This document shows, piece after piece, positions 12,116 to 22,180 of a DNA stretch of 64,000 nt; the first letter of the stretch is position 1, and each line of letters begins with the position of its first letter. The notes under the pieces are model-generated. The model made no database searches. It was not told the origin of the DNA and was given only the letters and a program-made list of their open reading frames with translations. This DNA is from Cervus elaphus (taxonomy: Eukaryota > Chordata > Mammalia > Artiodactyla > Cervidae). The translations under genes were made by a program, and so were the position numbers. The stretch is taken from the NCBI RefSeq assembly GCF_910594005.1, contig NC_057847.1:20372001-20436000 (forward strand). The letters are read 5' to 3'.

Positions 12116-12371
12116 CGGAGAAGGCAATGGTACCCCACTCCAGTACTCTTGCCTGGAAAATCCCATGGATGGAGGAGCCTGGTAGGCTGCGGTCCATGGG
12201 GTCGCTAAGAGTCAGACACAACTGAGCAACTTCACTTTCACTTTTCACTTTCACACATTGGAGAAGGAAATGGCAACCCACTCCAATATTCATGCCTGGA
12301 GAATCCCAGGGACGGGGGAACCTGGTGGGCTGCCATCTATGGGATCACACAGAGTCAGACTTAGCAGCAGC
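12116..12371 (+). mobile_element. BOV-A2 SINE (dimeric)
   Basis: Two Bov-A units in tandem: 'ggagaaggcaatggtacccc' and 'ggagaaggaaatggcaaccc', each ending in a 'gggatcacacagagtcagac'-type block, with an AGC-rich tail (12362-12371). The target repeat AATGATATAGTA lies at 12104-12115 and again at 12372-12383. Confidence 0.93.
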
Positions 12372-12384
12372 AATGATATAGTAT

Positions 12385-12566
12385 GGGTTTCCCTGGTGGC
12401 TCAGAGATGTGGGTTTGATCCCTGGGTCAGGAAGACCCCCTGGAGAAGGAAATGGCAACCCACTCCAGTAGTCTTGCCTGGGAAATCCTATGGACAAAGA
12501 AACCTGGTGGGCTACAGTCCATGGGGTCACAAAGAATCAGACATGACTTACCAACTAAACCTCAAT
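12385..12566 (+). mobile_element. Bov-tA SINE, head internally deleted
   Basis: Starts with the tRNA-derived head ('ggtttccctggtggctcaga') and then skips most of the 'taaagaatctgcctgcaatg' block before continuing as a usual Bov-tA. It sits directly after the BOV-A2 copy; the same target AATGATATA occurs at 12372-12380 and again at 12567-12575. Confidence 0.92.
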
Positions 12567-12579
12567 AATGATATAAGGT

Positions 12580-13420
12580 GCCAGGAACTGTGCTAGAAAT
12601 ATGAACATATATTCCAGAGTTAGAAATATAAATATAAAATATTTCCAGCCTCCTTGGTGCTCACAGACTAGTAGAAGAGATAGAAAATGCATAATGGGAA
12701 ATCTCTATAATAACCGTGTTGAGGGAAATATGACAAAAGCACTCTGATAGCACAGAGTAAAGATAACTAGCTTTACCTAGAGCCATCAAGGAAATCTGTA
12801 CAACCGTTGTGCATGCTTGAGTCAATACTGCTAGACAAATAAGGAAAGGGAGTCCTTGATTTTCTCTTTCACTTGCACAGCAAGTTTCCTACCAACATGT
12901 CTCAATTCATCTTAAAAGAATACCACCTTCAGACCACCCACCAAATGGCTCTGTATCTGGGCATGGTTACCACTTGGCATCTGCTGAGATGTACAGCAAG
13001 GGTATTAATTACTGCTCACCATGTGATTAATGTGGCTGATAGTCCTTGATGAGGTCAGTGTGTTTTGTGGATCTTAGATTAATGATTTCAATTTGACAGA
13101 CAGCAAGCCACTAAATGGTTACCAGGTGGCAAAAATATTGTGTTACCCTAGGCAGAACTGAAGACAGTAACAGGAGCTAAGAAATCAATTCAGAGCAGGG
13201 TTAATTGCCTGAAAACAAGTTTTCCCATTGTTTTCCAAATAATCCTCATGCAGAAACTCTAATGGTTCCCATTTTTAGTTTTAGGAAACAAACTGATTTC
13301 TCAGTCAACTCTACCAAAAAATCAAAGAAATTACTTGAAGATAAAACACTGTACTTCACTGGGGTACAGTGAGGGATATCAGTCTCAGACTGCACAGCAA
13401 ATGTTTAGCCTTCCTAGGGA
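12580..13420. other. Unique stretch, no gene
   Basis: No gene supported. A weak MIR-like block (minus orientation) near 13230-13295 ('ccatttttagttttaggaaa') is the only repeat trace seen. Confidence 0.5.
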
Positions 13421-13424
13421 ATGT

Positions 13425-14050
13425 TGTTCTTGTTCAGTCACTAAGTCCTGTCTGACGTTTTGCAACCCCATGGACTGCAGCACACCAGGCTTCCCTGTCC
13501 TTCACTATCTCCTGGAGTTTGCTCAATCTCAGGTCCATTGAGTCCACGATGTCATCCAACCATCTCATCCTCTGTACCCCCTTCTACTCCTGCCCTCAAT
13601 CTTTCCCAGCACCAGTCTTTTCCAATGAGTTGGTTCTTTGCATCAGGTAGCCCAAAGTACTGGAGCTTCAGTTTCAACCTCATTTCTTCCAATGAATATT
13701 CAGGGTTGATTTCATTTATCACTGACTGGCTTGTTCTCCTTGCTATTGAAGGGACTCTTGAGAGTCTTCTGCAGCACTACATTTTGAAAGCTTCAGTTCT
13801 TCAGCACTCAGCCTTCCTTATGGTCCAATTCTCACATCTGAACATGACTACTGGAAAGACCAGAGCTTTGACTATATGAACTTTTGTCAGCAAAGCTGTC
13901 GAGATTTGTCATAACTTTTCTTCCAAGGAGCAAGTGTCTTTTAATTTCATGGCTGCAGTCACCATTCACAGTGATTTTGAAGACCAGGAAAATAAAATGT
14001 GTCACTGTTTCCATTTTTTCCCCTTCTATTTGCCATAAAGCAGTGAAATG
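13425..14050 (-). mobile_element. BovB LINE 3' portion, antisense
   Basis: About 625 bp of BovB in reverse: the 3' end is at 13425 ('ttgttcagtcactaagtcct') and the sequence runs through the ORF2 C-terminus to the 'ggctgcagtcaccattcaca' region (sense-strand block encoding DGDCSHEIK). 5'-truncated. The 139-codon plus-strand frame at 13460-13879 is the antisense of this element. Confidence 0.92.
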
Positions 14051-14054
14051 GGGC

Positions 14055-14820
14055 CATGTAAATATTGAATAACTTAACCTTACTATTTACACATTTAGCC
14101 ATTTAGATAGATGGAGTATATTTATGAGAAAACTTTCATCAGAAGATACTTCCTGATTTTCTTCAGGAAAATTCTATTAGTATTTTGTCATAAATGAAAC
14201 ACCCACTTAAAAAGATAAAAAGAGAAGACAAGAGAAAAAAAGATTCTGAAGAAAATTGAATGGAGTAAAGTTTTATTTCTGTTTCCTATCTAGCAAGAAC
14301 AGCAAAAATTCCAACATACAACCCTCTGACATCATCCTCAGGTCAAGAGCTCATTTATGAGGAAGTCATTCATTTTTATATTCCCATCAGTGAGCATAGG
14401 ATCCAATACAGGGGTTGAAAATTTTGTTGAGTTATTTAGCAACCAAATTTGAGAGTGAGAGATTTGGCCTTGACACATATGCCATTGTACACACAGGACC
14501 TTGGCTTATCTTAGCCAGAGTCAATCTGCAAAGAGGCACACAGGGCCCATCACTGAGCACACGCAGGCACGATGTGTGAGCCTACAATAAAAAACGAACT
14601 CACAGTCACTCTCCTAAGGAGATTAATAGATTTCTTGAAGCAGGATGGCTGTCAGTGGGTAAAAATATTTTGTGTACCAAAGACCAGAACATTTCATCCC
14701 ACAATGCTTTGCGTGTGTTTCATTAAACAATGCTGACCTAACTTATGACCCCTCCACTAATGCAATCTTTATTTGTCATAAATAAAACTGCTAATATGAC
14801 CAAAAAAAAATCCCATGTTC
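14055..14820. other. Unique stretch, no gene
   Basis: No gene or clear repeat. An A9 run at 14802-14810 may be the tail of a lost element, but no body is recognisable upstream. Confidence 0.45.
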
Positions 14821-14824
14821 TCAG

Positions 14825-15350
14825 CTACAGCTAGAGTGATGCTTTTCAAAGGTCAGTTGATCATGTAATTCCTCGGCTAAAATCCTACAGTGCCTCCTCA
14901 ATTTTCTTCAGGGTAAAAGCCAATGCCCATGTAAAGTCTGGTATCTTTTACCTCCCTGGCCCCCTATGCCCCTCTTTGAGAACTTGCAGCCCTCTCTTGC
15001 CTTGGCTTTCATACCACACTCCCTGCTCCTTTGTCATGAAACCCTCACCCCGGGTTCAAGTCTTCTTGCTGGAAGCCTCCAGTTTCAGTAAGGTCTACCC
15101 ACCTACCCCATTTACATTTAGAGCCTTTATCACCCAGCACTTCCTGTCCCTCTTATGCTGCTTTGCTTTCTGCACAGCACTTATAACACACACACTCATA
15201 TTCAACTTAGGGTTGACCTCATTCTACTAGCAGGTAAGTTTCTTAAGGACAACGATTTTGTCTGTTTTGTTCTCTGCTGTATCCTCAGTCCCAAAGAAGC
15301 ACCTGACACCTAGGATGCATTTAGTATTATTGAACAAATGGATCAATCAA
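14825..15350 (+). repeat. L2 LINE 3' part
   Basis: Follows the L2 consensus order: 'gctagagtgatgcttttcaa', 'atcctacagtgcctcctcaa', 'agggtaaaagccaatgccca', 'cttcctgtccctcttatgct', 'cttaaggacaacgattttgt', and a terminal 'ttattgaacaaatggatcaa'. The 84-codon frame inside is decayed L2 sequence. Confidence 0.82.
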
Positions 15351-16415
15351 ACAATTATAACCATCATGACCTTTGCACATAGGAGCTGCTCATAAGAAGC
15401 TCATAGAGATCAGAAACAAAATTAGATTTTAATTTCTTATTGGGACGAAAGAGTAAGGAAGTACTGTAGAAATCAAGCTACAAATGCTCCTTTCCCATCA
15501 TTTATAATGAAAGATTTTCACGGGTATCTAATAAAAACTATTAGAAAAAATGAAAAGGAAATGATCCTCATTTAGAGGTATTTGGAACAATGATGAATGC
15601 CTATGTATACTACAAGGAAAAGAAGATTTAGACTGGACTTCACTTTGCCAAAGCTTCAGGCAATCTGCCTTTACAGAAAAATTCCCCTTCAATGGCATAT
15701 GTATGTACATATGTGTGCGTGCTGAAGGAATATCATGTTTCACTTACCATTCTAGCCCTATATTAAGTAACTAGCCCAAAGTCATGTATAAAATAGATTT
15801 AATACTCAATACAAATCTGTAAGAGCCTACATATATATGTGAAAGATTTCTTCATGTATTTCATAATCATTTTTAATCTTTTATGGTTTAAAAAATAGAT
15901 CTCCAGGAATAGAACCCCAAATTATAACCTCATGGTTATAGAAAATTAAGTTTCAAATAATAGAAAGTAACTTGAGAATCTTGTTCAAAACAAATTAGGT
16001 GAGAGCCAGAAACAGTCAATATCTGCAGCAGTTCACCTAGATTGGTTCAAACTGTTACGAAATTCTACTATACAGTTCTCTCTATTTCCTCAAGCTTGGA
16101 ATTTTGGGGGCTTTTGGTGTGTAAAAAATGACATAAGAATCTTGGCTGCACAATAAAACTTAAAAGCAAAAGCTTTAAAATCCCCTTGGAAACGTTAAAC
16201 TGCTAAATCACGTCAATTCTAAATTTAATTTAACTCTATGTAATTTAAATCTATGATGCCATCAGTTGTATAATGCAGTGTTATCCTGTGTCACTAAGAA
16301 AGAATAAAATGTTTCTAATTATAACTGTAAGAAGTATTATTAATATATATCCCAATTTCAGAGATTTTAAAGTGGAGGAATTATCAATCTGAATCAATGA
16401 ACATTTACTAGTATT
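15351..16415. other. Unique stretch, no gene
   Basis: AT-rich; the 71-codon minus frame at 15528-15743 has no recognisable domain. Nothing else supported. Confidence 0.5.
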
Positions 16416-16416
16416 T

Positions 16417-16748
16417 AGGGCTTCCCTGGTAGCTCAGCTGGTAAAGAATCCACCTGCAATGTGGGAGACCCCAGTTCGATTCCTGGATCAGGAAGATCCC
16501 CTGGAGAAGGGATAGGCTACTCACTCCAGTATTCTTGGACTTCCCTGCTGGCTCAGCTGGTAAAGAATCTGCCTGCAATGCAGGAGGCCTGGGTTTGATC
16601 CCCGGGTTGGGAAGATCCCCTGGAGAAGGGAATGGCCACCCACTCCAGTATTCTGGCCTGGAGAATCCCATGGATTCTATAGAGAATGCCATGGACGCTA
16701 TAGTCCATGGGTCACAAAGAGACACAATTGAGTGACTTTCACTTTCAG
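16417..16748 (+). mobile_element. Bov-tA dimer SINE
   Basis: Two tRNA-derived heads are present: 'ggcttccctggtagctcagc' (16419) and 'gacttccctgctggctcagc' (16548). The first monomer stops after 'ccagtattcttg' and the second runs to the BovB-like tail near 16745. A local duplication near 16672-16710 ('catggattctatagagaatg', then 'ccatggacgctatagtccat') is copy-specific. Confidence 0.92.
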
Positions 16749-16749
16749 G

Positions 16750-18660
16750 AGAGTTATAACAAAGTTGGTCAAATCTTCTCTTTTTCTACCAAGGAAATAA
16801 TAAGAGTAAATGCATACTCTAGTAAACCACTATTTAGCAAGAATGTTCTTGTAACACTATGGATTATCAAAGACTACACCAGTGTCAAGAAAAATTGTTG
16901 AATATCCTGGAATGAAATAATTCTGACTTGCATGAGTCATATATTAATCATTACCCAAAAGATCTAAAAGAAATTAGCCTGGATAAAGAAGAAATTACAC
17001 TTTAGATATAGTCTTTCTGAAATAAATAATATGCTTCCAAATAGTAATATCTTACATTAAAATTTGTTCTTCTTAAATTCATGAAGTAACTGATTTTCTC
17101 AAATTGTTTTTGTTGAAATTCTGAATTTTCACAAAAAATGACTTTGGTTAATGAAAATATTCACCAATACGATATTTTATATCCAATTCTTCCTCATGCT
17201 GTGCTCTAATGGGAAACTAGAAAATACCATTCTAAAAATTGTTTTGACAAATAGCAGGTAAATCAGAAAACACAAGCAAGATAATGCTTAAAAATGGGAA
17301 AAGATTTGGCAGCCAAATATCCAGGAAAGAAAAATGAAAACTACTAGTATGAAGATTGAAAGCTTTTATAGAATTTCAAGGATGCATGACTCAATCTTTC
17401 TAAATGGGAATTATAAACAATAAGACATGTCTTGCAGCAATTTCATTTTATGTAGAACTATGTAAGTAAATGTACCATTTGATTTAATAATGAAGGTATG
17501 AAAAAGATAAACTGTTAACAAAATATAGTCTGTGATAGCTTCAGATGTATAATGGTGTATACGTTTGAAAAGGAGAAAGTCAATAGACGTAAGATTAAAA
17601 AACATTATTCATCTCTTTCTCACAGCAGGGTGACTAAGCCTGCTGTCACCAAACATGTTACCTCATTGTTCCCTGATGGAGTTCCTTTAATAGGATGAGA
17701 TGAATGCAAGTGTTTAACTATTTTAACATATCAACAACAGAAAATAAAAGCAGCTATTGAAACAAATGATCTGGCTCTCCGTTAATTGAATATGTTTATG
17801 TCTTTAGACAGAAAAGCACTGATGCCTAAAATTTGTGTAGTACCAGAGGAATAGAAGTTTACCAATTAAACAGCAAAATAGGTTCAAAACCAAATAGTCT
17901 CCCAACCCCTCATAGACAAAAGTGCTTAACGTCCATCTGTCAGAGAGTCCATGTGTGTTAATTTTAAATGTAAACTGAATCTAAATAATGATTTCAAATG
18001 TCCATCATTTCCTAACTTATGTTGATCCAAATGCAGAGACTGCTTAAATTATTAATAAGTCACATTGCCTGGGGGAGAGGTGTCTACATCCAGAAAGCCT
18101 CTGGAATGCAAGACACCTTACTATAAGGCCATAAAATTATTTGTTCTCTAAGGTACACACAAACCAATGAACTATCACTTGGGAAAAGTCACTTTGAAAA
18201 AGTCAGAGCATTAGTCCTACAATGAACCACTTCAAAATTTCCATAGTTTTAGTCTGACCTATTCTCAATTCAAAATGGAAAATAAATCTCATTACTCCTC
18301 ATCCTTTAATTTGTTCTGCTTTCTCCCCAGCCTGTTCTTCTGTTTCCTTAAATTCCCTTTTTCTGAGCCTCCCAATATCCTCATTTAATCTCCACTCATA
18401 GAGAACAACTCGATAAGTCTGTGCCAAGGAAGAACCTAACAAGCTATTTCTTCTGGTAATGTGTACATTTCTAAAGACAGTGGAATTTCTGGAGAGGCTT
18501 TTTAGGTTCCCTTCGGGGCAAACAACTTAGCTTAGCTTCATTTACATTTTCATACCAAGCTAAACTGTATTTCCTAGTTCACAGGCCACAACTTTCAAAT
18601 CTCCTTCTACCTATTAATATTATTAAGAGTTTTGAATGGGAACACACAAGATTTTCCAGC
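16750..18660. other. 1.9 kb without recognised genes
   Basis: AT-rich unique sequence with short frames only (64 codons at 16707-16901 and 17411-17605). No repeat family recognised. Confidence 0.5.
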
Positions 18661-18667
18661 ATAAGTT

Positions 18668-19877
18668 GTGAGAAATGAAACATTTCCTGCCATATCAATA
18701 AACAAGGATGTCACAGTCATCAGCCCCTGCAGCCCTCCACTGTGAACTGGTGAGCCCTAAGGACACTCAGCAATCTAGCAGATATCAGACTGCAGCCACT
18801 CCCTTCAGTGAGCCCCAAGGGAGCTCAATGTCATGGTCCAGGGGCGGGTTGGAAAAGAATTTCCAGACATGAGACAGAAGGAGAGGAAAATAAAGTTTAT
18901 GAGAATGGGAGACACTGTTAGAACAGCGGGCCAGCTCAAGGGAGAATCAACGTTGAACAGGGGTCCTTAGTACACTTTTATAGCCAGAGCACAAGGAATG
19001 GGACAGGGGTCTTGCTGGTCATTTGTTGATTGGATGAGGCACATATACTGGTCGGGGGAAAAGTGAGGCAAATACCTTCTTCCCGTGGGGTAGGAGGGGA
19101 GGACCTGAAATCCATTAATAGCTATAGCATGGGAGAGGAAAGGATGATAAGGGTCTGGTTTTTCTGTTCCTGTATTCCAAGACCCTCCTTGGTTTTATCT
19201 CCTCTTTCATCCTTGGGTCATCACACTCAGGATGTGAAAAACACAGGATACAGGCCCCAGATAGCTGAGATACATTTAAAAGGAATGATTTCAGTGAGAT
19301 CAGACACTTGCATCTTCTCATACATAATAAAGCTCTAAAGTCCTTAAGTTGCAAAATACGGTTTGACTTGTTGCTGCTGTTTGTTGTTCAGTCCAATTCT
19401 TTGCGACTCCACTGACTGTAGCACACCAGTCTTCTCTGTCCTTCACTGTCTCATGGAATTTGCTCAAATTCATGTCCGCTGAGTCAGTGAAGCTATCTAA
19501 CCATCTCACTTTCTGCCCACCTTCTTCTCCTTTTTGCCTTCAGTCTTTCCCAGCATCAGAGTCTTTTTCAATGAGTTTGCTCTTCGCAGCAGGTGGCAAA
19601 AGTATTGGAGCTTCAGCTTCAGCATCAGTCCTTCCAATGAATATTCAGGGTTGGTTTCCTTTAGGACTGAGTGGTAATTAACAATAATCTTTTGATGGTC
19701 AGATTACCTGCCCTTAGTTGCAAAATTTCTATATAACCTGGGTTTTCCCCTCTCCTCCTCAGAGCAGTTCTCTCAAGGTCACTTAAGATGCTGCCTGCAG
19801 GGTGTGAAGTCCTAAAAATTCCCACCAAATAAAACAGAATCCTCAAATTTTAGGTTGTGAATATTTTTTAAGTCAAC
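18668..19877 (+). mobile_element. ERV-type solo LTR split by BovB
   Basis: I read this as a ruminant endogenous retrovirus LTR, about 0.9 kb once the BovB insert at 19366-19672 is removed. The 3' part is diagnostic: a TATATAA box-like block (19732) followed by 'cctgggttttcccctctcct', 'gagcagttctctcaaggtca', a polyadenylation signal AATAAA at 19826-19833, a short R/U5-like block and a CA end near 19877. The 5' edge (TGTGAGAAATG, near 18667) is less certain and I see no target duplication. No gag, pol or env frame flanks it, so it is called solo. Frames on both strands here are incidental. Confidence 0.6.
19366..19672 (-). mobile_element. BovB LINE 3' fragment inside the LTR
   Basis: About 307 bp in reverse: starts 'gttgttcagtccaattcttt' (BovB 3' end) and ends near 'gaatattcagggttggtttc'. 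The LTR text resumes afterwards ('ttgatggtcagattacctgc'), so BovB is the younger insertion. Confidence 0.88.
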
Positions 19878-19879
19878 AA

Positions 19880-20270
19880 TAGAGCAGAAATATTCACACA
19901 GTTTCATGAAGCTCACCTTGTTCAGAAAGAGAGGCGTTTGATATTCGAGTAGTTCTACAGAGTTTTGCAAGCAATTATTATAGGATATCTTCATTCCATC
20001 TATTCAGTACTAGCTAATGAGATAAAAATAGCAGCCTTTAATCAAGTGTGATGTAAATTTTTTTTTACTATCATTGCCTTTAAAATAAGGACTGTAGCCT
20101 GAAGGCGCCTAAGAACGTGGCCAACGGCAAAAGGAAATGAAAGTATTTTAAACTCAGCCACTGGTTATAGAATTTTGGTAAAATTTTCCTTTTATGTAGC
20201 GGTAATAGGCCCTAACTTGTAGTCACAAGTATGGATTTTCAGCCAGAGAAGGAAGGGGAAAGGGAGTAGA
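19880..20270. other. Unique stretch upstream of the G-rich run
   Basis: No gene or repeat recognised. CpG content begins to rise near 20100. Confidence 0.5.
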
Positions 20271-20274
20271 AATT

Positions 20275-20317
20275 GGGGCGGGGTGGGGGTAGAGGTTGTG
20301 GGGTGGGGGTGGGGGGC
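20275..20317 (+). promoter_or_regulatory. G-run, quadruplex-forming potential
   Basis: Seven runs of four to six G within 43 bases, separated by short loops, satisfy the usual G-quadruplex pattern on the plus strand. It lies about 320 bp before the CpG island, which favours a shared regulatory element over chance. Confidence 0.6.
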
Positions 20318-20554
20318 ACGAAGTGATGCCTTTCTGTTGTATAACAAGATCTATTTGAATAACAAAACGTCAAGACAAAAAAACTCCACTGTTAAATTTA
20401 TGCTAGGACAGGAAACAACAACCAAGGTTTCTCCGTTGAAACAACTTTGCCACAAATTTAAGCTCAGTGTCTTTACTACAGTGATCCCCAGGCCTAGATG
20501 CAGACTGAATGATACATACCGAAGGCAGGGAGCTACCCCGAGCTGGGACAGGAC

Positions 20555-20640
20555 TGGTCTGGGGTGCGGCCTGGGCATCAATCTATCTAAAAGCTCCCCC
20601 CTGGGTCCTTAGGATGTGCAGGTGCCCAGCGTTCATCAAA
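20555..20640 (-). repeat. Possible MER5-like fragment
   Basis: Reads 'ctggtctggggtgcggcctg', 'gggcatcaatctatctaaaa', 'agctcccccctgggtcc', similar to the reverse of MER5-type elements. It runs into the CpG island; the call is tentative. Confidence 0.35.
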
Positions 20641-20834
20641 GGACAGAAGACAGAGCTGTTCCAGACACGCGTCTGAGCTGACTGCGCTTGTCTGAGACCC
20701 GGCTTCACCCGACGGCTCCTGCGGAACCTTCGCAGCCTCGCCCGCGTTTACTCAGTGAAATGGGGACAGTGGTGGATCGCAGTCTCACGTCGTAGCTCCG
20801 TGACACGCCACACAGTTCCTCTCCACCTCCTACC

Positions 20835-20855
20835 CCCCGCCCCGCCCCGCCCCGC
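20835..20855 (-). promoter_or_regulatory. GC-box (Sp1/KLF) cluster
   Basis: Tandem CCCCG units, about four overlapping copies, reading GGGGCGGGG on the minus strand. Overlapping GC boxes are typical of TATA-less CpG-island promoters. Confidence 0.65.
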
Positions 20856-20900
20856 GGGCTCTGACTGCAGCTGCAATAGAGAAAGAGACAAACAGCCTCG

Positions 20901-20905
20901 CCAAT
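20901..20905 (+). promoter_or_regulatory. CCAAT box
   Basis: CCAAT within 'gcctcgccaataaacggcc', about 46 bp after the GC boxes. This spacing and order suit a start site downstream on the plus strand, but the element works in either orientation. Confidence 0.4.
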
Positions 20906-20992
20906 AAACGGCCGCTGCCACCGTATCGCCTTTCTTTGACTAAAGAGCCAGAGCCTGCCTTTCGGAAACACACAGACCGCGTAGGAACGGGG

Positions 20993-21006
20993 CTGCCATC
21001 TGGCGG
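20993..21006 (-). promoter_or_regulatory. CTCF-like motif in CpG island
   Basis: Minus strand reads CCGCCAGATGGCAG, which differs from CCASYAGRKGGCRS only at position 3 (G, a base the CTCF matrix commonly accepts). It also resembles a YY1 core on the plus strand (GCCATCT). Confidence 0.55.
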
Positions 21007-21410
21007 TCATCCTGGGCTTATTCCGGTGCCTCAAAGAAGACGAATCCTGGCTTTCGCACATCAATTAAGCTAGGCTTAAATATTACTGCGGTGGAAGGGC
21101 TCTGTAGTGACAGGCAAAACCTGAGGCCAGGGCAGAGCTAGCCCTTTCTGTAAGCCAAATGAAACACAGGCTCGCCTTCAAAATTTCCCTTCATCCACCT
21201 GTCTGCCTTCAAAAGTTCTTTATGGACTTTGAGGAAAGAGGTTAGCCCAAATGGAGAAAGACTTTTCTTACCAAGAAGAATCTAGCACAGCGTTTCTCAA
21301 GCTCAGTGTGCATTAGGATTACCTGCAGGGCTTGTAAAAGTCCAAATCTTTGGGCCCTGCTGGCTGAGTACCCCATTCAGCAGATTTGGCTTTGGCCTTG
21401 AGAATCTCTG

Positions 21411-21634
21411 CTTCCCAGGTGGCGCTAGTGGTAAAGAACCCGCCTGCCACCGCGGGAGACATAAGAGACTCAGATTTGATCGGTGTGTTGGGATGATCCC
21501 CTGGAGAAGGGAAGAGCAACCTATTCCAGCATTCCTGCCTGGAGAATCCCATGGACAGAGAAGCCTTGACGGGCTACCGTCCATAGGGTTGCAAAGAGCT
21601 GGACAGGACTGAAGCAACTCAGCACACAGCACCC
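21411..21634 (+). mobile_element. Bov-tA SINE inside MER5A
   Basis: Head 'cttcccaggtggcgctagtg' through 'gggatgatcccctggagaag' to the tail 'gaagcaactcagcacacagc'. Target repeat TGAGAATCT at 21399-21407 and 21635-21643. The head carries the CTCF-core-like CCAGGTGGCGC. Confidence 0.93.
21415..21425 (+). promoter_or_regulatory. CTCF-core-like motif in SINE head
   Basis: CCAGGTGGCGC matches the last 11 positions (SYAGRKGGCRS) of the CTCF core; the first three positions do not match. It belongs to the Bov-tA variant with a 'cccaggtggcgctagtgg' head. Confidence 0.4.
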
Positions 21635-21714
21635 TGAGAATCTGCCCTCCTAACAAATCCCCAAGTGATACTGTTGGCCCGGTGACCATCCTTGAAGAAG
21701 CATTGGACAAACTG

Positions 21715-22180
21715 GCAGAGATCTCTTAATTCTTAACAGTTAGTAATCTAATAAAACCATCAGTCAGCTGAGGAGACAAGACTGGGTGAAGTATCCATAA
21801 CCTAGGGCAGTGACCAGGGTCAAAAGAGGGTGTCACTATGAGACTGATCCTAAATATCAGTGGCATAGCATAAGTAACCAAAAATACCAGCAAAGAAGTG
21901 ATCTAATGAGAACTGGACAAACAATGTCTCTCCATTGTTTTTGCTCACTGTCCCCTGGGGGTCTCTGAAAATATTGCGTGGTCTATTACCTAAATACCAA
22001 ATCAAATCAACCCATTTAGTTCAGGGGGGAACAGACCTGATTTGAAGGCCAAATTGACAAGCTACAATAGACTTCAAACTGAGGATTCTATATAGACATA
22101 AGATGATGAGACATATTAGATTGCATTCCAATACTGCCATCTAGTGGATTTTTCTTTTATATCTAACACTCTAAAAGGAA
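21715..22180. other. Unique stretch between MER5A and BovB
   Basis: No gene or repeat recognised. Contains the perfect CTCF core match at 22134. Confidence 0.5.
22134..22147 (-). promoter_or_regulatory. Perfect CTCF core motif
   Basis: Minus strand reads CCACTAGATGGCAG, matching all 14 positions of CCASYAGRKGGCRS. It lies in unique sequence about 35 bp from the 3' end of the BovB element. Confidence 0.6.

Larger units (their letters stand above)
20641..21062. promoter_or_regulatory. CpG island (candidate promoter)
   Basis: I count 34 CpG in about 420 bp, against a handful per kb elsewhere in the window. The sequence is GC-rich, with no transposon signature in its core. It holds a GC-box cluster at 20835-20855, a CCAAT box at 20901-20905 and a CTCF-like motif at 20993-21006. 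CpG retention of this kind normally means an unmethylated germline promoter (established knowledge). No downstream coding exon is recognisable, so a lncRNA promoter, a distant first exon or a stand-alone CpG element are all possible. A 119-codon minus frame at 20705-21064 is open, probably from GC content, and is not called as a gene. Confidence 0.8.
21288..21712. repeat. MER5A-like element split by a SINE
   Basis: Left part 21288-21410: 'agcgtttctcaagctcagtg', 'attaggattacctgcagggc', 'cttgagaatctctg'. Right part 21635-21712: 'tgagaatctgccctcctaac', 'aatccccaagtgatactgtt', 'gaagaagcattgg'. Joined, they follow the MER5A order. Confidence 0.72.

Noticed and set aside
14802..14810. A9 run as the tail of a processed pseudogene
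   Set aside because: No host mRNA-like sequence or target repeat could be recognised upstream.
16435..16735. Direct tandem repeats as a CRISPR-like or minisatellite array
   Set aside because: They are the two monomers of a Bov-tA dimer; no regular spacers.
20705..21064. 119-codon minus-strand frame across the CpG island
   Set aside because: No recognisable domain, and long frames arise easily where stop codons are rare from GC content. Kept only as a note under the island.
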